NCBI RefSeq assembly: GCF_000002995.4
Contig: NW_025062478.1
Location: forward strand, 6,858,001-6,922,000
Length of the DNA stretch: 64,000 nt
Source of the DNA: Brugia malayi
Taxonomy: Eukaryota; Nematoda; Chromadorea; Rhabditida; Onchocercidae
Direction of reading: 5' to 3'
The notes under the pieces are model-generated. The model had not been told where the DNA came from. It did not search any database and worked only from the letters and a program-made list of their open reading frames with translations. The translations under genes were made by a program, and so were the position numbers. Positions 1 through 16,805 of the stretch are shown piece by piece (the first letter of the stretch is position 1; each line of letters opens with the position of its first letter).

Positions 1-613
1 GCTTTCCGATAACAGTTTGCAGAGCGCACTAGCAAAAGTTATTCTTTGATAAGAAAAACAATGAGAAAATTTAAATCTATTGTCCTACGCGTGGCTGACA
101 GAAGTGAAAAGCTAGCAATTAATGTGACTGAAGAGAAAGAGAAAGCAGTAGAGAAGAATAAACATGTAAAAAGGAGGAATTATTTAAATAACAAAGTACT
201 GATCATGACTAAATTGAGTTGACTGGAAATTTTAGATCGAAATCCAACTATAAAAGATTTCTGTCGTAAGCAATATCCGAAATATATCGCAACAAAAAAC
301 TGCTCATCAACTGGTTCCTGCTGGGTGTTCATTAATGAATCCAAAGTGCTATGTACCACAAGTCACTATGATTTTATATCGATTAGAAATGATGTATGTT
401 CATAGTATTTAACTTTTTGATTCAAACAAGACCTTGCTTTCCCCATTTGATCGTGACAAATCCTTATAGTTCCACTGAAGTTTTGATTTAGCAAAAGAAA
501 TTTTTTTAATCCAATATTCATTCTTATCGGATGCTGACAAAGTTAAATACCTCAATAAATCATTCCAGTCTTATTGAAAAGTAAAGTAATACAGAAGCAG
601 TTGAAATTTTCAG
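1..613. other. Non-coding sequence upstream of the first recognised SLC22 exon
   Basis: No exon could be supported here. It is either intron or 5' flank of the transporter gene that continues at 614. An AT-rich stretch near 454-473 contains a short motif (GACAAATCCTTATA) that recurs at about 880-893 and, with changes, at 16738-16751, so part of this segment is a low-level dispersed repeat. The N-terminal exon of the transporter (first membrane helix and large extracellular loop) is not visible and may lie left of the window. Confidence 0.5.
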
Positions 614-3598
614 TTTGAAGTACCAGTTGAATATGTTAAACTAGGTACGACATTGCAAAATGCTGGTCTAATGATTGGTGCAATTGTTGCCGGTAATCTT
701 GCTGATATTTATGGCAGAAAAAAGGTTCAATATGCTCATTTGAAAAGTTTGATAATTTGGAGTGTCTTTTTTCTGCGAGAAATCATTTTTTTTTTTCAAC
801 TTAATAAATATTTCGTTCTTAAACCTGAAAGGCAAACTTTCTGATTCAAAACAAAAGGATCCTTTTGCCGTTCGATCTCGACAAATCCTTATAATTCCAT
901 AGTTCTAAATCCCAAAAAAGATGTATTTGCCACTGTAAACAAGCATTTATACTGAAAGTTAGAAAAGTTGGATTTTCAGGTTCTATTTATCGGTACCACT
1001 GGAATGATGATATCATTGTTAGCAACATCTTTTGCTCCCTCATTTGTTATATTCACTTTTCTTCGCTTTTTTGATATGCTTTTCACAGGTGGGAAGCATT
1101 GGTTAGTAAGTTTGATTGAACTTCTTCATCTATGTTTTTCTAATTCGATATGCAGTTGCGACTAATCTAACGGTGCTATCCAATTCTGTTTCATGGGAAG
1201 CCTTCCTACTTCCTAAAAGCATCGACTGTGGATGGCTATATCAAGATGTCTTGTCATAAAGGAGCTTTGTTCGTGAGTTGCCAGTTGTCATCACGAAAAA
1301 AGTTTGCATTGACTTATGTAGCTACACTTTGGTCACATGTATTAATTCTGGAATAGATAGTAGTTGAAAATGATAATCCATGACCTCAAATCAATTTTTT
1401 TTAAGTGTGAGCAATCCGTATTTCATGGAAAATCTTCCTGACAAACACCGAATGTGGATAGCCACGGTAGTCACTTATTCACCAAATTACATTATTTTGT
1501 CTGGTATTGCTTACCTTTGTAATGATTGGAAAACGCTATCCAGAGTGGCCGCTGGATTGACCGTTTTACCGTTGATAATGATTCCGTTAGTCTTCTAATA
1601 TGTTTTTTTTTTCTTTTTTTTTTTTAAATTAAATTCCAGGGACACAGACATTCATTTATTCTTTGACACTGAATTTGTGTTGTAGATATCTAAAAGATAC
1701 TCCACGATGGCTTATTAGAAAAGGTCGAAGCAAGAAAGCTGTAGAAGCAGCAATTTACATTGAAAGGTGGGACAAAAAGGTGTCGCCCGAGAAAGCAAAA
1801 CATATAAGTTACATTATTGCAAAATCTGTCGAAGAGGAGGTTTCATTTTTCATTCCCTCTACAGTGAAGTGCAGTCATTTTTTATAAATCAATATCGATT
1901 CTTGGATTAGTTGGATGAAAGAGAAACTAGGCTTTTTTCTAATTCCTGCAAGGAAATATTAATAGATATTTTTAAAAAGTAAATTCGATTATCGTAAATT
2001 CAATTACAGACTTTAAAACAAAAACTAAAAAGCTTAATAGATGACAGCTATCTTCTATTAGCATTTATCATCACTTCAGTTTTTTCTTGTTCTAATTTTA
2101 GATAGAGAAATCGAGTAAACCTAATCTGAACTATTACTTCTATCATTTATTCAGAGATCGTAAACTGGGCAGCTATACAGTCATCTTCGCCATCAGTCTG
2201 TATGTATTACATACGAAATTTTCAAAGATAATTTTATACAATTTTATACAATTCAAAGATAATTTTATACTGCAATTCAGATTTAAAATTGGATAAATGG
2301 ACAGTTGCTTGAAATTAGTAATATATGGCATCAATTTTTAAAATGGAATTCAAAAATGAAGTTTATAGTGAATTTAAAATATTTAGCTTTAACTTTTAAA
2401 GATTTTCGACAAGTTTCATCAGCTACGGAATTGCATACAATATGGATGCATTGGCGGGTACAGTTTACATGAATGTGGTCATCCTGGGTGTCGCACGTTA
2501 CAGCATCAATGTCATCGCCGCCATACTTGAATTTACAGTTGAACGTGTTGGTCGTCGTTTGTTACATTGTGTATCAGCTGGATTTATTGTGGTTGTGATG
2601 GGAGTAGTTTCTATCATTTATTTGTTTACATGTATGTTTTGGTCAAACTAAGGGGAAGTGGCAAAGATAGAAAATCTGACAAGTGCATGTAATGTCCTTC
2701 TGCACATTGATGGAAATTTTGATTGCTCATTAAATATAATATTTTCCGTAAAGAAATGGACAAAAGGTTTAGGTGTCTTTTCACATCTGTTCTAAAGATC
2801 AATTCTAAAAAAAAACTTTCCAGGGCATCAAATTGAAGAATATAAAGCGATTGTAGAAGCCGGTGGGCAAGGTAAGTTAACGATTGGTCTTTCTTCTAAA
2901 ATTATGGAGAGGTTGTGAACGGTAACGAATGGTAGTTCCTCACTATCCGTATACATTATCACTGTCGCAAAAGATAGCAATTAGCATGAACGAATCATTA
3001 GCGGCTGTTACGTAATTATGTAAAATGGCTTATGTGATTATTCTCATTTAGGTGACCCATTGATTCATGCAATTGTCACCTTTACTCGCTATTCATCGTT
3101 ACTTGCCGCAGCGATGTGTACCGAATTATTCGTTTTAAACAGTGTTCAGCCAACTGAGCTGTTCCCTACTCCGATACGCGGTGCCGGAATTGCTTTCATT
3201 CAAACATTCAATCGTCTCGGAACAATCATCAGTCCACTTATTTTTATACCGGTATGATTAATTCACAAAAATTATTTGTTTTGTCAATTTCGGACGGACG
3301 GAAGCTAATTGCCATAGTTAAACTAATCAATTTGTCCACTTCTTTATAAACAAACTAATTTTAGAGTAAACATTGGCCCCCAGCACCGTTCTTCTTGATG
3401 TTGATTACTAGCTTGGCCGATTTCCTCCTTTATTTCTTCATCATGCCCGAAACTCGAGGCAAGAAACTACCTGATCGTATGCCTGACGAAGAACTCGAAC
3501 AGGAAGAATTAACGAGTCGTAAACCTGCCGTATGTGCTACGACTAATTTGTCACCACTTAAAAATATTCACACTATCAAATTAAATGCATCTTACTAA
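614..3598 (+). CDS. SLC22-type organic cation/anion transporter, 5' incomplete
   Basis: Major-facilitator transporter of the plasma membrane, expected to move small organic ions; the substrate cannot be read from the sequence. Nine exons join in phase: 614-724, 980-1101, 1406-1585, 1686-1839, 2102-2199, 2402-2631, 2824-2871, 3052-3251, 3365-3598, giving 458 residues. Visible hallmarks are the loop 2-3 motif ADIYGRKK near the N-end, the cytoplasmic DTPRWLIRKGR segment (family pattern SPRWL), ERVGRR, the helix 11 region QPTELFPTPIRGAGIA, and the C-terminal PETRGKKLPD motif. Family members have about 550 residues, so roughly 100 N-terminal residues (first helix and extracellular loop) are missing, most likely in exons left of the window. 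The third exon must start at 1406 because only a donor at 1102 (GTTAGT) keeps phase. A poly-A signal AATAAA lies at 3686-3691. A decayed exon-like copy sits in intron 2. Confidence 0.88.
1175..1275 (+). pseudogene. Decayed duplicate of SLC22 exon 3 inside intron 2
   Basis: Positions 1181-1260 resemble the true exon at 1412-1470. Shared blocks include TTTCATGG followed by CTTCCT and then TGTGGAT, in the same order and nearly the same spacing. The copy carries a one-base deletion and a seven-base insertion that repeats ACTTCCT, so the frame is broken. It is preceded by TGCAG at 1151-1155, which could be a fossil acceptor. I read it as a tandem exon duplication that lost function; the alternative is a chance match in AT-rich intron DNA. 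Confidence 0.5.
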
Positions 3599-4713
3599 GC
3601 AAAAAGAATGTAACTAAAATTTGTAATAGTTACTTTCGTAATATTTTGCTATGAAATGTAAATTTTGAATGTGCGATTAAATTGTAATAAAATTAACTCA
3701 CTGTACATTTCCATAAAAATTGCAGAAGAATTGCGAGGTCATTAAATTCATAGTGGTAGACGATATTAATGATATTTTAACATTAATAACTTATTTATTC
3801 GTTTTCCTGAATTTCAATCTCAACCAGAAAGACAGATCTCTATTTTCCATTAGGAAGCAGTAGGATATGTCAACCGCACTTTACTGGAAAGGACTGAAAA
3901 AATCGTCGATTGGAAAAAGCTTTATTTATCAATATCCGTTATGTTGTGAAAAATTTAAAGACATAATATATATCAAGAATGTTGAAATTTTTATATACTA
4001 TATCAAGAATGTTGAAATTTATAAGAATAATAATATGAAAACAATCACGTTCGAGAATCACCCAATTAGGACATTTTGTTCTTTCATTGAAGATAATAGA
4101 GTGTATTTTGAATGGAAGCATTCTAGAAACGTTCTCATATTTGAGAAAAAGATATTCTGTAAGTGAAAATCTTAAAAGTATATCTTTCAATAGAATAAGT
4201 AAAATGGATGATGGTGTTTTATGAAGACTGCAAGCCAGTGAAACACTTAATGAGAAGAGGAACTTCTATTATCATTGACAGAAGAAAGCTATGCTCCGCA
4301 ACTGATTCCTTGCAATTCGAACTCCGACCAATTATTTTATTTTTATTTTAACTTACATTTTCACTTTTAAGACAACTAACTTCTTAGCTAATCCACTCTT
4401 CATCTCAATAAAAGCTGAAGAAGGAAGAGCAACAACTATATAATTGAAAGTATGCGTAGACTCAATTCAAATATCAAGCTGCGTATGCGATAAAGAGCAT
4501 TTCTTAACTATGTATTTATTAATCTCTAATGTCTTCATGACTCTTGAATGGATAAAAGGTCATAGAATCCAAGGACAAATGCTCGGCATTAATGTTTTTT
4601 TTTTTTTTGTTGTTACTGTGCTATCTCGTTCCTTGTCAATTCGACTAATCTTCCAAAAAATTCTTTGCCAAAAAACTTTTATTTGTAAATTAGGTGAGAC
4701 ACAATTACTACAA
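3599..4713. other. Intergenic region between SLC22 gene and PPT1
   Basis: Holds the 3' end of the SLC22 gene with AATAAA at 3686-3691, then AT-rich DNA without convincing coding exons. A 30-base period tandem duplication at 3971-4020 repeats a 20-base unit twice (3971-3990 and 4001-4020). An open frame at 4444-4713 only extends upstream from the PPT1 first exon; its residues do not resemble the family and it precedes the natural signal peptide. Confidence 0.5.
3971..4020. repeat. Tandem duplication, 30-base period
   Basis: The 20-base string TATCAAGAATGTTGAAATTT occurs at 3971-3990 and again at 4001-4020, identical, separated by ten AT bases. It is a simple local duplication in intergenic DNA with no visible function. 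Confidence 0.85.
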
Positions 4714-7235
4714 ATGGTAACCAATTGTGTTTTTGTCATTACTTGGCTGCTTTCTATCGGATCGGCAACAATCACAACTAATTCTGTCACCCAGTTTCTA
4801 CAGAAAATCCTCAGCAATGTGGAGCCTACACCAATTGTACTGTGGCATGGCATGGGTATTTTTTATTAAAATTTCTGCAGTTTCTTTTGAGAAAATTAGA
4901 AAACTTTCCAAGTATCCCGAGTTTTAATTTTTCAAGATTTCTATTTTTATGGAAGCAACCTTTCTTCTCGCAAACACTCACACGCAAGCAATACTTAGCG
5001 AATTTAATTGGTGTATTTCCTGAATTATCATCACTCTCTGAAAGTAGTTAGAAGTCATAATTAAATTTTTGAAACTCATTATTGATTTTAAAGTTGTTGT
5101 GCTTCAATCGTTTCAGTATTGTATGAAAGTTTTTCAGGTGATAGCTGTTGCAATCCATTAAGTTTGGGAAAAATAGAAAAAATACTAAAGCAGAATATCC
5201 CTAATGTCTATATTTATTCAGTAATGATAGGACCCAACGTTGTAATGGTTCGTTTCGTTGTAATGTGGTAATTAATAAAGGCTCTCATTTGATTTTCAAG
5301 TTTCATATCGTCTGTATTTTTTAGGATACGGAACATGGTTTCTTCGGTAATGTAAATGATCAGGTAGCAGAAGTATGTCAAGCAATACAGAAAGACGCAA
5401 AATTGAAAAATGGATACAATTCTATTGGTTTTTCACAGGGCGCACAATTTCTGTACTTTTTAATTTCAATTTTTTAATCATGCTACCGATTTTTTCTTTT
5501 GCGAAAGTTTTGTTAACAGCACTTCTTGACTCTTAAATGAATGTTATAAACAAGTAATTGTGCTTGATAATAACTCTGACACTGGTACTGATGTGATTTT
5601 ACTTACTTATTTGAATTGTTTATTTTTGAATGTTTTGGTAATGCGATGCATTTCAAATATTGCTAAGATTTTTTTTATTTATTGTTAATGTATGATGCAG
5701 ACGTGCTCTGGTACAACGCTGTCCAGTTCCACAGATGAAAAACTTAATTTCATTGGGCGGACAACATCAAGGAGTATTTGGATTACCGCTATGTCCAGCT
5801 GAAAGTTATATTTGTGATCGCGTGCGAAATTTATTGGAGTGGGGTGCTTATGTTGGCTTTGTCCAGAATACGTTTGTTTCTCTTTTCTGTTTAATTTTAA
5901 TACATTTACAACTTGAAAATATAGAAGCCATTAATTTCATGCTTACTCTTCCTCCAATATTGCACTTTTCTAAGCAAAAATTATTCATGCATTTGTTAAG
6001 GGTTCACTACGACTAATTTATAATAAATTCATCGTGCTTATAATTCACTTTTTTGTTAATAAATTTAAGGGTAGTCCAGGCGCAATATTGGCACGATCCA
6101 TTAGATGAAACAACCTACCGACAAAACAGTATATTCCTTGCTGATATCAACAATGAAAGAGTTACTATACTTTTTAAATCTTTCTAGTTAACAAAATATT
6201 CGTGGATGAATATTTTAACATTAATATGAGAATATGAAAGCACTCAAAAGCGATGTATCGAAAAGTTTTTCTTTCGAATTTTTTTTTGTTTCAGACTTGG
6301 AGGAAATTTGTGAAAAATTAGGAAATCTTCATTTTCAGAACCTGAATGAGACATATAAAGAAAATTTATTGAAACTACAAAATTTGGTGCTGGTGAAATT
6401 TCTGAATGATACAATGGTAGTACCGAGAGAATCTGAGGTTCACTGATTTCTTGCGTAAATTCATTGCACTGCACTGATTGAGCACCAAACTGACGTTTTA
6501 ATTAGCAAATATTACTTATGAATATAAAGGCTATGCTATAGTAGAAGTAGTAATTGAATCTGCAGGCCCTGTAATAGGCTAGCATCAGCCAAATTTTGTC
6601 TATGAAACATCGTTTAAATATGTGGACACAATTCAACGCCCAAAAGGAATCATTTTATGGATTCTTTTGCAGAGATATTTTATAATCTTTTTAATTGTCT
6701 AATTCGGTTTATGACTTGAAACTTTCTTGCTGCAAAATTTTACTTTTATTATAGTGGTTCGAATATTATCTCGAGAATGACACATCAAAAATCGTTCCAC
6801 TGGAGAAATCAAAAATTTACACAGAGGTCACAAATTTTCTTTATCTTACATGTTATTTTGTTTAATTTTGCGTGTATATAGTATTGCAGATATTTTATTT
6901 TTGAATATTAACAACAAGCTAATGCAAAATAATATGGTGATTGTAAAAGTTTGTCTGGAGTGATAATTTTGATAGAAACCTTTCATCCTGATCATTTCAT
7001 TCTATTCAGACCATGAATAAAATATGAATCTATCTTGAGTAAATATTTTATTTAAAAAATACAATAAATAAATAGGTTTTTTCTTCTTTAAACTGAATCA
7101 TAATTTCAGGATCGTCTTGGCTTGCGAGAATTGTTAGAGAGCAAACGGTTGCACTTACTAGCATTTGAAGGACAACATCTACAAATCGACACTTCATCTT
7201 TTGTATCTCAGATTATTAATAAATTTTTGAAATAA
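4714..7235 (+). CDS. ppt-1: Palmitoyl-protein thioesterase 1 (lysosomal)
   Basis: Removes palmitate from cysteines of lipid-modified proteins in the lysosome. Exons: 4714-4855, 5138-5247, 5325-5452, 5701-5871, 6070-6160, 6339-6437, 6755-6826, 7110-7235; all junctions are GT-AG and in phase. The ATG at 4714 begins a hydrophobic signal peptide ([16 protein letters not shown]), followed by VLWHGMGDSCCNP, the usual family opening. The nucleophile motif GFSQG is split only by frame-compatible context, the aspartate sits in [14 protein letters not shown], and the histidine in [10 protein letters not shown], which together make the Ser-Asp-His triad. The tail ends [11 protein letters not shown], near the family's natural end. 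A longer upstream open frame exists but would bury the signal peptide, so I reject it. Poly-A signal AATAAA at 7308-7313. The family assignment is secure; the symbol follows C. elegans. Confidence 0.95.
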
Positions 7236-8548
7236 ATTCGTAAAAATTGTCAAGAATTAAATAGAGAAGTTTTCCTTACAGTTATTTTCTTATGCTTAGA
7301 AGGATTTAATAAATGAACAGATTAGCTTATGGAAAGAATTTTTTTAAAGAAAAAAAAATTTATCTATATATAATTTATTAGAAAAAGATTTACCTATATC
7401 TTTCTATACGGATGAATTAATGCCAATTAATTTGGATAGCTTTAAAAACTATGCTCGGTAGGTAATAGCAGCTGGATATAACGATTTATGTTTCTTCTTT
7501 TTCCAGAATGTTTGACATGAAAAATAGAAACTGTTACAATTAATGAATTCATGATGAAGTATTGTATCACGAAAATGTTTTCCGCAATAATGGCATTAAT
7601 TCATCTGTATAGAAAGGCACGATTGTCAAGATCACTGTTGCAGTAACTATTGAGGACTTCAATTCAAATGAACAATTAAATTCATCCCTCAGATAGTTAC
7701 GCTGTTCTTCACACTTAGTGATTTATTTCTACATTATAAGAGAGGTCCTCATATCTTCACGATGTGGTACTCTTTCACCTATCACATTATTCATTTGTTC
7801 ATACATCACTTATCTATCAAATTTCAATTTTGATAGAATTTTTTGAAGTTATTTAGAGTAAGGAGAATTGTGGCACTTAAGCTCGTAAAATTACTAACAA
7901 TTATTCATCAGTATTCGATATCACCAGTTAATATAGATTGAATGCAATAACTAGTTATGCATTTTCAGCACCACAATAAAAGGTACTATTAAATTGATGC
8001 CATATTCATATTGAAATTCACTCTCACTCAACCAATTGTCAGAACTCATCCAACCTTTTTTTACTTTCATCGCTCATCGAACAGTGCCATTACATTTAGT
8101 TTATCAAAAGAGCATCTCTTGTAGTTCTACTTTTACTATGATGTTTAGCCAGACTTACTTTGGTACCTGCTAATCAAACCACATTAAAATGTAGTAGCAA
8201 CTACCACAATCACAATGAATTCATACTTGGACTGAGATATTCCAAAAGTGTTAGACTTGTTTTTCTTGGACCTGAGTCACCAGGAGCCCAGTCACATATC
8301 TAAAATGTTTTCTGGGATTGTTTTCCTCCAGACAAATATTAATCCATTAACTAACAGATTGTTATAGTTATCAATCATTGATTTAGAATTTGTTTCACTT
8401 CGTTCCGATCATTTGAAAAGTAATTTACATCAGAAATGAAATTTCCGGCAGAGCTGTAGTAGAAAATTCGCCCATATTCTCTGGACTATTTCAATTTAAG
8501 CAGTTCCTATTCTATTTAATCTCATCAATTCATTTATTGATATGAAGA
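7236..8548. other. Intergenic region between PPT1 and the orphan membrane-protein gene
   Basis: About 1.3 kb of AT-rich DNA. It contains the PPT1 3' end and poly-A signal at 7308-7313. I found no coding exon or repeat that I can support. Confidence 0.5.
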
Positions 8549-10006
8549 ATGTTTGTCGAATTATATAATGGCAAATTCACAGTGCCACAAATGGCGATAT
8601 TCATTATGGTTGTCATTCTTCTTATTTTATCGCTAGTGATAACAATAAATTGTTACATGGAGTGTTGTCGTAGAAGAATAAATGATTTACGAAGATACAA
8701 GGATCAACAATTCTTTGATAAAGGTAATCGTATTGATGTGAAAATTCCGCGCTCACTCAATCATGCTTTACTTTTTCGTAATTTATTCCTTTTTGCGACT
8801 TTTTCCAAATGCTTTATCAATCTAAATAATCATTTTCTTAAGAATTTTTTGAAAGTATTCCAGTTCATGATCTTACTAGTAAAGAAAGTTTGGAACTTTG
8901 AAGTTTATCTTCCAGAATATTATGATGGCATCTGTACACTGCTTTATCGGCATAATAAAGTGGAAACCAGGCAAATGGGAGAGGATTGGGAGCTGGAATT
9001 GAAAAAAGAGGTTCTCGTTAATTTTTGGAAATTTCTCACCTCACAAATTTAGAAAGGCCTTGTATCTTAGCAGTTTTGTTTTTTAGTAAGTAAATTTCAG
9101 CTTTTGAAAAACTCCAAAATTATTGTTTGCGGTTTTTCATGCGTACGAATATATTTCAGACTCGTAAGGAATCAACAAGGCAAAAAAAATTACTTCAAGA
9201 AAGGATAAGAACCAATCCTGAAAAGTTCCTTCTTTTAAAAGATGAGTTGGAGCCACTCAAAATTAATCACGATGTTGAGGTTACTTATTCTCTGAATTAG
9301 TTCAAAATATTTGTTTCTAATTTAAATGTTTACAAGAAAATGCTTTTCAAAATATCTAGTCTAGCCTGAAAGTTTTTTAGTGAAAGCTTTTTGGATGAAT
9401 AAATTCAAGATTCGAAAAAATATTTAAATTCACATACCAGCTTCAAATTGTAAGTAGTCACTGGTTGGTAACTAGTTAACTAAAGAAGATTTGAAACATT
9501 TTAAAATTAAAGTTTTTATGAGTGTGAGGATTTAGTTATTTTTACAGTGTTGATATGATAATTGTATGCGCCGCTGCTTTTATTTATTTATCCAGGCGTT
9601 TTCAATAACGTTTTATGAATTAAATAATTTCGTTAAAGAGTTATGGATTTTCATTTTTAAAAATCCATAACTCTTTAGTAGTTTTGAAAAGATACATTTA
9701 GTCTAGATTAGAAAGAAAACAACGACAATGGGAAAAATGGTTAGTAAACGAAGAACTTGGATTGGAATAGATGATGATGGGAGATTTGAACAAGTTCAGA
9801 TGCCGAATGCAAATGCAATCCAAAAAGTGCAAACTGCGTACGAATAAGCTCGTTGTCCAGCTTAGAACTTTTACTCTTTAAAGAAATTCCAGAACATTAG
9901 TTATTTATTATAACAATTATGCCATATTAACTTAGCTGTAGTTTTCAGGTATACAACGCACTTCACCTCCGTAAAGGAATCAACCGGACAAGAAACAACT
10001 GTATAG
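8549..10006 (+). CDS. Unrecognised single-pass membrane protein with PDZ-ligand tail
   Basis: I do not recognise this protein. Five exons join in phase: 8549-8723, 8916-9010, 9160-9279, 9707-9837, 9949-10006, giving 192 residues. The start is fixed by a TGA in frame six bases upstream. Residues 13-33 form a hydrophobic helix (MAIFIMVVILLILSLVITI) followed at once by CYMECCRRR, a cysteine/arginine patch typical of a cytoplasmic face and of palmitoylation. The rest is charged and helical (KKLLQERIRTNPEKFLLLKD), then a serine/threonine-rich end. The protein finishes ...GQETTV, which fits a class I PDZ ligand (Thr at -2, Val at 0). Orientation is likely N-out, C-in. The last intron leaves in phase 2 (GC|GTACGA to CAG|G), which is what exposes the ETTV tail; a read-through would stop after three codons. 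Gene structure is well supported; function is unknown. Confidence 0.72.
9634..9677. repeat. Perfect 18-bp hairpin in an intron
   Basis: Arm 9634-9651 is the exact reverse complement of 9660-9677, with an 8-base AT loop. It lies in the third intron of the orphan membrane-protein gene. No transposon features (flanking target duplications or terminal repeats) are apparent. Confidence 0.85.
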
Positions 10007-10784
10007 CACCCACATCTTTTTTTAATCGTTCTTTATCACACTTATTGAAAGCCCCGAACAAGTTTCAGAAGTTGATTATATTTCGATCATAATTTAATTA
10101 TATCATTTTATACTGCCTCAATTCATACCTTAATCTTGCTTATTTATTTAATAAATGATCATTCTATTTTCTGTAGTGCTATAAAATCACATCGCTTACT
10201 GCTTAATAAATAAAGGAGCCATTACACTTACTTTTTCTTTTAGTATTGATAAAGGTAAGATTTAAAAAGTCGTATCTTCATTCATTCACTCTTGTTGAAT
10301 CTTTTTTTAAAAACAGTTTTTAACTATGAGGCCTGGTATAGTTAAAACAAAGTAATATCCAACTGGTGGCAAAATAAATGTCGAGCTGAAAAACATACCC
10401 ATCCGACATCACTGTACTTCTGTTTCTACCTGAAATGTTTGCCGGATTCAGACGACTAGAAAAGCGACTTACCCACATCCCCGCACATAAATGCTTCCTC
10501 GAGCAGACAAGCATATGTTAAAACAAGGAAAAGATACTTTAGTGCTGTAGCAGATGGTAAGTACCTCGGAGGTACTACAGTAAGTTTGGAGATGTGATTA
10601 TGCACGCGGTGGGATTTTGGTATGACGGGTGTGTGTATGTGTGTGTATGTATGTATTGGTAGGCTTTCGTTAAACACTTTCACGATTCGGGGGTCGGGGT
10701 GTCTCGGGAGTTCTCGATGACCAGTATTGCTATTGTAATGTGATACATCATAATCTTACGCAGACAGAAAGAAGCAGAACAGGA
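10007..10784. other. Upstream region of hsp-6
   Basis: Includes the 3' end of the preceding gene and the presumed promoter of the mitochondrial HSP70 gene. A TG/TATG simple repeat lies at about 10628-10655. Less AT-rich DNA at 10440-10730 could be promoter or 5' UTR. I saw no clear heat-shock element; only a partial TTCnnGA block appears at about 10712. A minus-strand open frame at 10320-10683 has a donor-like GTAAG but no recognisable protein, so it is not called. Confidence 0.4.
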
Positions 10785-15189
<4,405 letters not shown>

Positions 15190-16805
15190 GAATCCTAATT
15201 TCACTCGATTTTTTGTTATTCCAGTTGTTTTTATCTTTTAATGTGGTGAGTTGTATAGTACGTAATCTCCCGGTGCTGTACTGTGCTAATAAGAATGTAC
15301 GCAGTAAACTGTTCAACATTTGTTTTTTTACTAGTACAGCTACCTGAAATTTTTCTGGGAGTAGTGAACTTATTTTTTACCTTCTTTCCATAAGGCTACA
15401 TCGTTATAGTTTAGTTTTGCTTGTTTTCGCTATATTTTGTTAAGGTTTTTTGATACGTCATTTTTTCTGAAAATTTATAACCAGAATGAAAATGCATTTT
15501 TTAATTCTTGTGACTTCTTAAAATTTTGTTTCGAAATATAAAAAGCGCATAAAAAATAGCACAAATTTTAGTTGTTTTGGACATTAAAGAATGGAAGTAG
15601 AAAATTATGCGGGGCATCTGTATGTGGGTTCTAATTTTGTTTTACAATAAATGATTTTAAAGGAAGCCTGTTGGATTTAGGTATTGAAGCTAGTTTAATG
15701 AGTCCTTGTGTTATCTAAATCCCCGACTTCTGATATTACAAATCAGGAATGCATTTAGAAGTCGGGGAACTGGAATAAATTCTGAATTTCAATAATTTAT
15801 CAAAGCAAAATTTGCCCCAGAGCATCATCTCTAGAAAGAATTAAACAATCTGTAGCACTCAATACTTGATTCATTATTTTGTGACTTACTAATCGAAGGT
15901 TTATATGCAAGTAATGAACCATTTTAGTTTTGAAACCTTTCGGGTTTAAGATTTTCTGAGTATAAGTAGGTGTTATACATTGTGATATCAAGGCAAGGTT
16001 TGTGGTGTTGTGGTAGGAGTTGTTGCAGATGCTTGTCGACAAGAGGTAAGAAATAAATATGCATGCTAGTTCACAGGGATTGTTTCCTTGTTCCTTCATT
16101 TTTTTTTTTTCAGGGATTATTTTCTTGTTTCTTCATTTTTTATAAGTTCATGTACATAATTGAAATCGTAATGGTGAAATGAGCTAATAAGTGGTAGTTC
16201 TACTTACCATTAGACGAAGTTAGCTGTTCAAGCCAAGACCAGAGTTAGTTTTCTGAGAAACTCATGAGCAAAATTAAAATCAAGTTGTTTTAACTGTTAT
16301 TGCGGTGTATTTATGCAGTGTGTTCCTTGAGTTTAAGATGAGGCAATCTTTTTTTCATTTTTTCTAAAAATCCTCATTGTTTTTTTAGTAAGGATTTTTA
16401 AAACCATGAATAAAACATGAATAAACATGAAATTTAAAACAGGAATAAAACTCGAGCCATTCGAGTGTAAGACTTCCTGATTCACCAATTGCTTCTGCTG
16501 TTTCAATCTAACACTGAATTTTTAAAGAATCCAGTCGGCAAATTAAAAGATATTTCTACCGTAGTTTCTGACACCGTAAAACTACTGAACCATTGACAGG
16601 CCACTGAGCAAAGAAGGACTATCCGACATAGCAAACTAGAATTGAAAGCAATCGTAACGTTCAGCTAATCCAATGAGCGTGACAGTTAGTGTTAATATTT
16701 CACAAATACCGTTTCTATCCTCTTCAGTCAGGTTTCGACAAATCTTTATAGTATGGAATTGTATAACAGTCATTAAAACTTATCGTAAAAATGAAGGAAT
16801 ATGAT
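15190..16805. other. Convergent intergenic region between hsp-6 and the MoeA-like gene
   Basis: Contains the hsp-6 3' UTR (CAATAAATG near 15645) and AT-rich DNA. An 11-base inverted repeat (CCCCGACTTCT at 15721-15731, complement at 15757-15767) encloses a second small stem, CTGAT/ATCAG, making a multi-stem structure. A copy of the GACAAATC-type motif lies at 16738-16751. No coding exon supported. Confidence 0.45.
15721..15767. repeat. GC-rich inverted repeat with internal stem
   Basis: Arms 15721-15731 and 15757-15767 are exact reverse complements and are GC-rich against the local AT background. The 25-base interior has a further five-base stem. It lies about 530 bases after the hsp-6 stop codon, between convergent genes. 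A termination or 3'-end role is only a guess. Confidence 0.6.

Noticed and set aside
4444..4713. Upstream in-frame extension of PPT1
   Set aside because: It would place about 90 unrelated residues before a clear signal peptide; the natural start is the ATG at 4714.
10320..10683. Minus-strand frames with a GTAAG donor upstream of hsp-6
   Set aside because: No recognisable protein, no consistent exon partner, and the position fits a promoter.
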